Shown piece by piece: positions 52,498-58,669 of a stretch of DNA of 58,669 nucleotides. The DNA comes from Bradyrhizobium guangdongense (GTDB lineage Bacteria > Pseudomonadota > Alphaproteobacteria > Rhizobiales > Xanthobacteraceae). Each line of letters begins with the position of its first letter. Position 1 is the stretch's first letter. The translations under genes were made by a program, and so were the position numbers. The stretch spans positions 1 to 58,669 of the forward strand of contig NZ_PPPT01000102.1 in NCBI RefSeq assembly GCF_006483445.1, given 5' to 3'. The notes beneath the pieces are model-generated. The model made no database searches. It was not told the DNA's origin and saw nothing but the letters and a program-made list of their open reading frames with translations.

Positions 52498-53259
52498 TCA
52501 CCCCTCCAAATTCGCCTTCATCGCCGTCTCGAACTTGTCCGTGAACTCTGCGAGCTCGTCGGCGCCGAGATCGCTGACGGCCCAGAAATTCAGGCCGCGA
52601 TTGGTCCAGTGCCGGCAGTTGAAACCCTGCATCGTTTCCGTCTTCGGCGGACGAAGTGCGGTGTTGGCGGTCTGCGCCACGAACAGATTGATCACGTGCT
52701 GCCGGCGCCGGTAGACCACGGCGCCGAGCGCGCGGGCATCGATGTAGTCGAGCCGGCCGCCGACCAGCGTAAAGCCCTGCGCGGTGAGGTCAATGACGGG
52801 CGGGGCGACATCGAGCCTGCCGTTGAACCACGGTTTTACGGTGTGCTGATCGGTCGAGATCACGTCGGTGAGGTGGCCGGCCTGGAGCGAGCGCAGATGC
52901 GCCGAGACCATTTCCGACAGGATGCGCTGCTGGTCGTCCTGGCGCAGCACGACGGCAAGCAGGCCGGTAGCGGCAAGTGCCGAAACCGCCGATCCCATGG
53001 CGAAACCGCGCAGCACGGCGCGGCGGTTTGGACGCTCGGCCCGCGGCAGCGAGGCCTCGATGCGCGCGCGCAGCTGCGAGGGCGCGGTGTAGCGCAGATT
53101 GGTGTCGGCCAACACGCGCTTCATGTCGCGGTAGGCGGCAAGATCGGCTGCGCAAGCCACGCAGGTCGCGACATGGGCCTCGACCTCGCGCGCGTGGCCG
53201 GCATCGAGCTCGCCGTCGATCAGCGCGTGAAGCAGGATCTTTGCTTCGTCGCAGGTCAT
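52498..53259 (-). CDS. Membrane zinc-finger anti-sigma factor
   Basis: A 253-residue anti-sigma factor. The cytoplasmic zinc-binding domain has His29, Cys33 and Cys36 (EAHVATCVACA). One membrane helix is at about residues 85-104 (FAMGSAVSALAATGLLAVVL), and a periplasmic domain of about 145 residues follows, with YRRRQHVINLFV and GFNCRHWTNRGLNFWAVSD. This layout is common beside ECF sigma factors in rhizobia. It overlaps the sigma stop by 4 bases (ATGA), so they are coupled. Confidence 0.9.
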   Translation of the reverse strand: MTCDEAKILLHALIDGELDAGHAREVEAHVATCVACAADLAAYRDMKRVLADTNLRYTAPSQLRARIEASLPRAERPNRRAVLRGFAMGSAVSALAATGLLAVVLRQDDQQRILSEMVSAHLRSLQAGHLTDVISTDQHTVKPWFNGRLDVAPPVIDLTAQGFTLVGGRLDYIDARALGAVVYRRRQHVINLFVAQTANTALRPPKTETMQGFNCRHWTNRGLNFWAVSDLGADELAEFTDKFETAMKANLEG

Positions 53260-53807
53260 TTCGATTGCTCCTCTTCCGCCGTCCAGGCCGCGCGCAGCAT
53301 GGCGCGGGCCCGGGCGAGGCGGGACATCACGGTGCCGACGGGTGCACCGACGGCATCGGCGATTTCGCGATAGGACAGATTGTTGATTTCCCGCAGCACA
53401 AAGGTTTCCTTGAATGGCTCGGCCAGCGCGTCGATGAGTTTTCGGATCGCCGTCGCATCGCGGCGACGCAGCATCTCCGTTTCAGGGCCGGCCTCGCTCT
53501 CGCGCCATAACGGAGTTTGCTCGGCGGCCTCAGGCGCGTCGTCGATTGCCGACGGCCTGTTGGCGCGACGCGCGTATTCGGCGTTGCAGACATTGCGGAG
53601 GATCGCGAACAGCCACGGCTTGATCGCGTCGCCGCGAAACGTGTCAAAGTGCCTGAGCGCGCGCAGATAGCATTCCTGCACGGCGTCCTCGGCATCGGAG
53701 GCGTCGCGGAGCAGATAGCGCGCCAGCGTATAGACGTCGTCGAGATACGGCAGCGCCGCCTCGCGGAAGCGACGTGCCTTGTCCGGATCGTCGCTCGTCG
53801 GGGACAT
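53256..53807 (-). CDS. ECF-type RNA polymerase sigma factor
   Basis: A 183-residue sigma factor. Region 2 includes DAEDAVQECYLRALRHFDTF and KPWLFAILRNVCNAEYARR. Region 4 includes FVLREINNLSYREIADAVGA and then PVGTVMSRLARARAMLR. ATG 53807 gives the usual N-terminus; the longer frame to 53915 overlaps the cupredoxin gene. Its anti-sigma overlaps downstream, and the cupredoxin and metallophosphoesterase genes lie upstream on the same strand, making a four-gene group. Confidence 0.92.
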   Translation of the reverse strand: MSPTSDDPDKARRFREAALPYLDDVYTLARYLLRDASDAEDAVQECYLRALRHFDTFRGDAIKPWLFAILRNVCNAEYARRANRPSAIDDAPEAAEQTPLWRESEAGPETEMLRRRDATAIRKLIDALAEPFKETFVLREINNLSYREIADAVGAPVGTVMSRLARARAMLRAAWTAEEEQSK

Positions 53808-53850
53808 CGCCGCTCGCTTTGTCGTGGTGCCAACCGTTGAAGACGTGCGT

Positions 53851-53880
53851 GCCCGGCCGGGGGCGAGCCACCGGCCGGGC
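53851..53880 (-). other. GC-rich hairpin between the cupredoxin and sigma genes
   Basis: A 10-pair perfect stem GCCCGGCCGG/CCGGCCGGGC with a 10-base loop, in the 100-base gap between the two genes. There is no T-run. It may stabilise or attenuate the transcript that would join them. Confidence 0.55.
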
Positions 53881-53907
53881 AGGGTTGTGATGCCTTGGTT
53901 CGAGCCG

Positions 53908-54234
53908 CTACTCAACCTTGATCATCCCCGTCATGTGCGGGTGCAGCGAACAAAAATATTTGTAGTCGCCGGCCGTCGTGAAGGTGAACGAGAACTTGTC
54001 GTCGGTGTCGAGCGTCTTGGAGCGGAACTTGCCTGCCGAGACGATGGTATGGGGGATGTCGTCCCGGTTGGTCCAGGTCACTGTCGTGCCGACCTTCACC
54101 TTGAGCTCGGCGGGGGCGAAGACAAAATTGTCGATATGCACCTCCGTGTCGTTGTCGGCACGGGAAGTGGTGACCGGGAGCAGCATGGCCGCAGCCACAA
54201 CGAGACCGAAGTCGCGGCGATTGATCTTTGTCAT
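53908..54234 (-). CDS. Periplasmic cupredoxin, amicyanin-like
   Basis: A 108-residue blue copper protein. The signal peptide (twin-Arg-like NRRDFG, ending near TTSRA at residue 25) is followed by the beta-sandwich. Copper ligands are visible as His62 (DIPHTI), Cys95, His98 and Met101 (FCSLHPHM); the C-x2-H-x2-M spacing is the amicyanin type. It should carry electrons in the periplasm. It lies 14 bases after the metallophosphoesterase gene and upstream of the sigma/anti-sigma pair, so all four may be one regulon. Confidence 0.92.
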   Translation of the reverse strand: MTKINRRDFGLVVAAAMLLPVTTSRADNDTEVHIDNFVFAPAELKVKVGTTVTWTNRDDIPHTIVSAGKFRSKTLDTDDKFSFTFTTAGDYKYFCSLHPHMTGMIKVE

Positions 54235-54248
54235 GTGCAAATTCCCGT

Positions 54249-55193
54249 TCAGCCCTGCAGCGGCGTGTCGATGATCGCGAGCCGCTGGTCGCCCTGCTTG
54301 AAATTGATGCTGGCGACGCCGAGCATGGCGCGGAGTCTTGTGTCCTCGACCTTCATCGGGCCGGGTGAGGGGGCCGATCCCGGTGCCGGCTGCGGGAATG
54401 CGGTCGAGCGCGCGGTGTGGAAGGTCACGTTGCCCTCGACCTTCTGCATCACCTGGTGGATGTGGCCGTTCAGCACGGTAACCGAGCCAAAGCCTTTGAC
54501 GAATTCGAGCGCACGTGCGCCGTCCTCGGTGCCCCAGCCCCATTGCGGATAGACGGTCCAGAGCGGGATGTGCGCGAACAGCACGACCGGCGTCGACTTC
54601 GACTTGCCGCGGAGATCGTCTTCCAGCCAGGCGAGCTGTTCGGCGCCGAGATTGCCGAGGCCGCCGCCCTTGAGGTCGACGACGTTGACGAGGCCGACGA
54701 AATGCACGCCGCCGGCATCGAACGAATACCAGCCATGGCCCTTGGTGCCGCGGCCATAGCGTTCGCGATAGAGCTTCACGTCCTCGTCGATGAAATCATG
54801 CTCGCCGGGCACGTAATGCACGTCGAGCTTGGTCTGCGAGATGATGCGCTCGGCATTGTCGAACTCGGCGGCTTTCGACAGATGGGTGATGTCGCCGGTG
54901 TGGATCATGAAGGACGGCTTTTCCGGCATCGCGTTGATCTTGTTGACCGCTTCTTCCAGCGTGCCGAGCGCGTTCGGATTGGCCGGCTTGTCAAAACCGA
55001 CATGGCTGTCGCTGATCTGGAGGAAGGTCATGCCGGGCGCGGTCGCGGCCTGCGCGGAATCGATGATGCCGAGCGAGCGCGGCACGCCGCCTGTGATGGT
55101 CCAGAGCACGCCGGTGCCGGCCCAGGTCATGCATTCCAGCACCTTGCGGCGGCTCAGGCCGTCTTCGCCGTGATCGTGATCATGTCCGCTCAT
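54249..55193 (-). CDS. Exported calcineurin-like metallophosphoesterase
   Basis: A 314-residue protein. A His-rich start (SGHDHDHGED) and a twin-arginine-like signal (SRRKVLECMTWAG) suggest export. Metallophosphoesterase motifs are LQISDSHVGF, HTGDITH, FAHIPLW and LNGHIHQV. The usual GNHD is GEHD here (VPGEHDF), with Glu for the metal-binding Asn. ATG 55193 has GAGGAG upstream. Phosphoester substrate unknown. The cupredoxin gene follows after 14 bases. Confidence 0.88.
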   Translation of the reverse strand: MSGHDHDHGEDGLSRRKVLECMTWAGTGVLWTITGGVPRSLGIIDSAQAATAPGMTFLQISDSHVGFDKPANPNALGTLEEAVNKINAMPEKPSFMIHTGDITHLSKAAEFDNAERIISQTKLDVHYVPGEHDFIDEDVKLYRERYGRGTKGHGWYSFDAGGVHFVGLVNVVDLKGGGLGNLGAEQLAWLEDDLRGKSKSTPVVLFAHIPLWTVYPQWGWGTEDGARALEFVKGFGSVTVLNGHIHQVMQKVEGNVTFHTARSTAFPQPAPGSAPSPGPMKVEDTRLRAMLGVASINFKQGDQRLAIIDTPLQG

Positions 55194-55287
55194 ACCGCTT
55201 CTCCTCTGGCCCTGATTGGGCTTCGGAGGAGGTGATCGGGGGAGGGGCGGTCTTATTCCCGGCTGGGATGACGATTTCGTGAGAATC

Positions 55288-55320
55288 GTAGCCCGGATGG
55301 AGCGAAGCGAAATCCGGGAC
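55288..55320. repeat. Palindromic repeat, family A, left half of copy 4
   Basis: GTAGCCCGGATGGAGCGAAG and following bases to CCGGGAC. The matching right half is 236 bases further on, at 55557-55588, with a family C palindrome between them. Confidence 0.8.
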
Positions 55321-55366
55321 AGGTTCCTCGTTTCGAGGTGCAGTCCACGACCTTCTGTTTCCACAA

Positions 55367-55503
55367 GCTCAACGTCATCCTGAGGTGAGCGCTCTTGCGC
55401 GCCTCGAAGGATGGGCCGCAGGCGCCCGTGGCCCATCCTTCGAGGCTTCACCTTGCGATGCAAAGTGCATCGCAAGGCTCGCACCTCAGGATGACGGTTG
55501 AGC
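55367..55503. repeat. Compound palindrome, family C
   Basis: Outer arms GCTCAACGTCATCCTGAGG and its near-complement at 55485-55503 enclose two inner hairpins, CTCGAAGGATGGGCC/GGCCCATCCTTCGAG and CCTTGCGATG/CATCGCAAGG. It can fold into a three-way cross. It is typical of dispersed intergenic elements in Bradyrhizobium and related genera. Confidence 0.8.
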
Positions 55504-55556
55504 TGCGGTTAGGCGCGATAGTCAACGTGCGGTGTGGAATGCGGGATCAGCTCCGT

Positions 55557-55588
55557 CCCCGGATTGCGCTTCGCTCCTTCCGGGCTAC
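55557..55588. repeat. Palindromic repeat, family A, right half of copy 4
   Basis: Complement of the family A arm, ending TTCCGGGCTAC, next to the end of the GMC oxidoreductase gene. It pairs with 55288-55320. Confidence 0.75.
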
Positions 55589-55593
55589 GCCTT

Positions 55594-57213
55594 CTACTTC
55601 GCGTCCTGCAAGATCATCGTCGCGCCCTTCTCGGCGATCATCGCGGTCGGCGTATTGGTATTGCCCGACGTGATGGTCGGCATGATCGAGGCGTCGACGA
55701 TGCGCAGGCCGCCGAGGCCGTAGAAGCGCAGGCGCTCGTCGACGACGGCCATGGGGTCATTCACGGCGCCCATCTTCGCGGTGCCGACGGGATGGAAGAT
55801 GGTGGTGCCGATATCGCCGGCGGCTTTTGCGAGCGAGGCATCATCGTCGCCGACGGAGGGGCCGGGCAGATATTCGCTGGGGCGATATTTTGCCAGTGCC
55901 TGCTGCTGCATCAGGCGGCGCGTGGTGCGGATCGCGTCGGCGGCGACTTGGCGGTCATCATCGGTGGAGAGATAGTTCGGTGCGATGATCGGCTTCTCGT
56001 CAGGCGTTGTCGAGCGCAGGCGCACCGTGCCACGCGAGGTCGGCTGCAAATTGCAGGCGCTGACCGTGATCGCGGGGAAGCGATGCAGGGGATCGCCGAA
56101 CTTATCGAGCGACAGCGGCTGCACGTGGAACTGGATGTTGGCGCGCGCCCGCGTCGTGTCGGAGCGGGTGAAGATGCCGAGCTGCGACGGCGCCATGGTG
56201 AGGGGACCGCGGCGGCGGAAGGCGTAGTCGAGACCCATCAACCCGCGGCGGAACAGATTGTAATAGGTCTCGTTCAGCGTGCGCACGCCCTCGACCTTGT
56301 AGATCGCGCGTTGCTGGAGATGGTCCTGCAAGTTTCGCCCGATGCCGGGTTTGTCCATCACGAGGTCGATGCCGAGCTGGGTGAGCCATTCGGCGGGGCC
56401 GATGCCGGAGCGATGCAGCACCTGGATCGAGCCGATCGCACCCGCCGACAGGATCACCTCGCCCTTGGTGCGGGCCTCGATGGTTTCGCCGCCCTGCTTG
56501 AAGCGCACGCCGACGGCGCGGCCCTGCTCGATGATGAGGCGATCGACCAGCACGTTCTTTTCGAGCCGCAGGTTTTGCCGGTTGAGCACAGGCTTGAGAA
56601 AACCGCGCGCCGACGACCAGCGCCGGCCGCGCTTCTGGTTGACGTGAAAATAGCTCGTGCCTTCATTGTCGCCGGTGTTGAAATCGGGAATGCGCTTGAT
56701 GCCCATCTCCTCGGCGGCATCGCCGACGGCGTCGAGCACGGTCCAGGACAGCCGCGGCGCCTCGATGCGCCAGCCGCCGCCGACGCCGTGATGCTCGGTG
56801 GCCCCGAGGAAATGATCCTCCAACCGCTTGAACACCGGCAGCACATCGTCATAGCCCCAGCCGGTCATGCCGAGCTGGCGCCAATGGTCGTAGTCGGCGG
56901 CCTGGCCGCGCATCGAGATCATGGCATTGATCGCTGAACAGCCGCCGATCACCTTGCCGCGGGGATAGGCGAGTGAACGGCCGTTCAAGCCGGGCTCGGC
57001 CTCGGTCTTGAACATCCAGTCCGAGCGCGGATTGCCGATCGCGAAGAGGTAGCCGACGGGGATATGGAACCAGATCCAGTTGTCGTCGCCGCCGGCCTCC
57101 AGGACCAGCACGCGCTTGGTCGGATCGGCCGACAGCCGGTTGGCGAGGATGCAGCCGGCGGTGCCGGCTCCGACCACGATGTAATCAAACTCGCCTTCGA
57201 GCCGCTTCGGCAT
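55594..57213 (-). CDS. GMC-family FAD oxidoreductase (choline/alcohol dehydrogenase-like)
   Basis: A 539-residue flavoenzyme. The N-terminal FAD motif is YIVVGAGTAGCILANRLSAD, the GMC signature 1 region is SLAYPRGKVIGGCSAINAM, signature 2 is GAIGSIQVLHRSGIGP, and the C-terminal active site has FHPVGTAKMG and then SGNTNTPTAMIAEKGA. It oxidises an alcohol; choline dehydrogenase is the nearest named relative, but there is no betaine pathway nearby. It is monocistronic, divergent from the amidohydrolase gene. Confidence 0.93.
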   Translation of the reverse strand: MPKRLEGEFDYIVVGAGTAGCILANRLSADPTKRVLVLEAGGDDNWIWFHIPVGYLFAIGNPRSDWMFKTEAEPGLNGRSLAYPRGKVIGGCSAINAMISMRGQAADYDHWRQLGMTGWGYDDVLPVFKRLEDHFLGATEHHGVGGGWRIEAPRLSWTVLDAVGDAAEEMGIKRIPDFNTGDNEGTSYFHVNQKRGRRWSSARGFLKPVLNRQNLRLEKNVLVDRLIIEQGRAVGVRFKQGGETIEARTKGEVILSAGAIGSIQVLHRSGIGPAEWLTQLGIDLVMDKPGIGRNLQDHLQQRAIYKVEGVRTLNETYYNLFRRGLMGLDYAFRRRGPLTMAPSQLGIFTRSDTTRARANIQFHVQPLSLDKFGDPLHRFPAITVSACNLQPTSRGTVRLRSTTPDEKPIIAPNYLSTDDDRQVAADAIRTTRRLMQQQALAKYRPSEYLPGPSVGDDDASLAKAAGDIGTTIFHPVGTAKMGAVNDPMAVVDERLRFYGLGGLRIVDASIMPTITSGNTNTPTAMIAEKGATMILQDAK

Positions 57214-57384
57214 TCGTCCACCCCGGTCATCCCAGCACTTTCCGTCCTATTAGTCAGACGCTGATAGTCGGGACAAGCCCGGCCATGTCCAGAGGACAGA
57301 GCTACCCCCGATCCGTGGCCGTTAGGTGGACTGCTGCTTGCATGTTAGACAATCCCGATCATCCAACCTGAGCTTGAGAGCCCC

Positions 57385-58557
57385 ATGCCCATCGTGAACC
57401 GCGTCGCCGACCTTCAACCCGATATCCAGGCCTGGCGGCGGGACATCCATCAGCACCCCGAACTGCTCTACGACGTCCACCGCACCGCAGCATTCGTGGC
57501 TGACAGGCTGCGCGAGTTTGGCTGCGACCAGGTGGTGACCGGGCTCGGCCAGACCGGCGTGGTCGGCGTGATCAAGGGCAAGCAGCCGGCCGGCGGCGAT
57601 CTCAAGGTGATCGGCTTGCGCGCCGACATGGACGCCTTGCCGGTCGAGGAACAGACCAATTTGCCTTACGCGTCCAAGACGCCGGGCAAGATGCACGCCT
57701 GCGGCCATGACGGCCACACCGCGATGCTCTTGGGTGCCGCGCGCTATCTCGCCGAGACCCGCAATTTCGCCGGCGATGCCGTCGTGATCTTCCAGCCCGC
57801 CGAGGAGGGCGGCGCGGGAGGCGCGGCCATGGTCAAGGATGGCCTGATGGAGCGCTTTGGCATCGACCAGGTCTACGGCATGCACAATGGTCCGGGCATC
57901 CCGATCGGCGCCTTCGCGATCCGGCAGGGTCCGATCATGGCGGCGACCGACGAGGTCGACATCCACATCGAGGGCCTCGGCGGCCACGCCGCGCGTCCGC
58001 ACAAATGCGTCGATTCCGTCATGGTCGGCGCGCAGCTCATCACGGCGCTGCAATCGATCGTCGCGCGCAGCGTCGATCCCTTGGAATCCGCCGTCATCTC
58101 GATCTGCGAATTCCACGCCGGCAACGCCCGCAACGTCATTCCGCAGACCGCGGAATTGAAGGGCACGATCCGCACGCTGACACCTGAGGTGCGCGCGCTG
58201 GTGGAGAAGCGTGTGCGCGAAGTCGTCGCGGGTGTGGCGCAGATCACTGGTGCAAAAATCGACCTGCACTACAAGCGCAACTATCCCGTGGTCGTCAATC
58301 ACGCCGCCCAGACCGATGTGGCGCGCAGCGTCGCGAAGCAGGTCGCTGGAGACGCCAACGTGCACGAGATGCCGCCGCTGATGGGTGGCGAGGACTTTGC
58401 CTACATGCTGGAAGCGCGCCCCGGCGCCTTTATCTTCTGCGGCAATGGCGACAGCGCGGGCCTGCATCACCCCGCCTATAATTTCAACGACGAGGCGATC
58501 GTCTACGGCACGTCCTACTGGATCAAGCTGGTCGAGACGTCGCTGGCGGCGTCGTAA
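57385..58557 (+). CDS. M20-family amidohydrolase (hippurate hydrolase-like)
   Basis: A 390-residue metallo-hydrolase of the M20D group, which cleaves N-acyl amino acids. Metal ligands lie in MHACGHDGHTAMLLGAAR, IFQPAEEGGAGG and MGGEDFAYML. DIHQHPELLYDVHRTA at the N-terminus is typical. The dimerisation domain is at about residues 185-295. No signal peptide, so cytoplasmic. Substrate could be N-acetyl or N-benzoyl amino acids, or auxin-amino-acid conjugates; the sequence alone does not decide. Confidence 0.94.
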   Translation: MPIVNRVADLQPDIQAWRRDIHQHPELLYDVHRTAAFVADRLREFGCDQVVTGLGQTGVVGVIKGKQPAGGDLKVIGLRADMDALPVEEQTNLPYASKTPGKMHACGHDGHTAMLLGAARYLAETRNFAGDAVVIFQPAEEGGAGGAAMVKDGLMERFGIDQVYGMHNGPGIPIGAFAIRQGPIMAATDEVDIHIEGLGGHAARPHKCVDSVMVGAQLITALQSIVARSVDPLESAVISICEFHAGNARNVIPQTAELKGTIRTLTPEVRALVEKRVREVVAGVAQITGAKIDLHYKRNYPVVVNHAAQTDVARSVAKQVAGDANVHEMPPLMGGEDFAYMLEARPGAFIFCGNGDSAGLHHPAYNFNDEAIVYGTSYWIKLVETSLAAS

Positions 58558-58569
58558 AGGCTCTGTCTT

Positions 58570-58669
58570 GACCTCGCCCCGCTTGCGGGGAGAGGTCGAT
58601 CGCGAAGCGATCGGGTGAGGGGGACTCTCCGCGAGTCAAACTCTTACCGTCCTTGCGGAGACTCCCCCT
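58570..58669. repeat. Compound palindromes, family D, running to the window end
   Basis: A hairpin GACCTCGCCCCGC...AGAGGTC (58570-58597), a short perfect palindrome GATCGCGAAGCGATC (58598-58612), and an imperfect palindrome from GGGGACTCTCCGC to GCGGAGACTCCCC (to 58668). It is another dispersed intergenic family and may be cut by the window edge. Confidence 0.7.

Noticed and set aside
55367..55503. CRISPR-like repeats
   Set aside because: The elements are palindromes of different families with no regular spacers; no cas genes anywhere in the window.

Overview
The window is high-GC DNA from an alphaproteobacterium, most likely Bradyrhizobium or a close relative in the Nitrobacteraceae. The evidence is a full hopanoid locus that includes the 2-methylase HpnP, an RpoE-ChrR type sigma/anti-sigma pair, EcfG-like promoters, several chemoreceptors, and dispersed intergenic palindromes of the type starting GTAGCCCGGATGGAGCGAA. 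I found no rRNA, tRNA, CRISPR array, prophage or insertion sequence. Genus assignment is inference from gene content.

Layout. 2-841: 3' end of a chemoreceptor gene. 1019-7707: three tightly packed genes, transglutaminase/DUF2126, circularly permuted ATP-grasp fused to alpha-E, and a second transglutaminase; this is a predicted but uncharacterised peptide-ligase system. 7801-10542: a membrane-anchored coiled-coil protein with a 142-residue internal duplication, and an HD-domain protein. 10546-12523: ECF sigma RpoE, its zinc anti-sigma ChrR and a second ECF sigma; both sigma genes are preceded by the same two-block promoter, TGATCC-N16-CGTTTCCC. 12713-14561: an epoxide-hydrolase-like enzyme and two small membrane proteins. 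14609-18422: PepSY-regulator-kinase operon facing a small secreted protein, a second PepSY protein and a cytochrome b561, with the same direct-repeat operator in front of both sides. 18950-28680: chemoreceptor, NhaA antiporter, EmrAB-like pump with divergent TetR regulator, TauE-family permease, a 29-residue membrane protein and a secreted Cache protein.

28730-51862 is dominated by hopanoid metabolism. After a chemoreceptor come eutB, hpnP and eutC in that order, so the hopanoid methylase lies between the two ethanolamine ammonia-lyase subunits, followed by an RND/MMPL transporter. Then hpnC-hpnD-hpnE-hpnF-hpnG run as overlapping genes ending in a strong terminator. IspH and HpnH are encoded on the opposite strand, followed by hpnN and hpnO. 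Together they take isoprenoid precursors (IspH) and farnesyl diphosphate to squalene (HpnCDE), cyclise it (HpnF), add and process the adenosyl side chain (HpnH, HpnG), aminate it (HpnO), methylate the A ring (HpnP) and move hopanoids to the outer membrane (HpnN). EcfG-like promoters precede hpnP (one mismatch) and hpnN (perfect), which suggests general-stress control.

51968-58557: a VOC-family protein, an operon of metallophosphoesterase, amicyanin-like cupredoxin, ECF sigma and membrane anti-sigma, a GMC oxidoreductase and an M20 amidohydrolase. Palindromic repeats fill the gaps here and continue to the window end.
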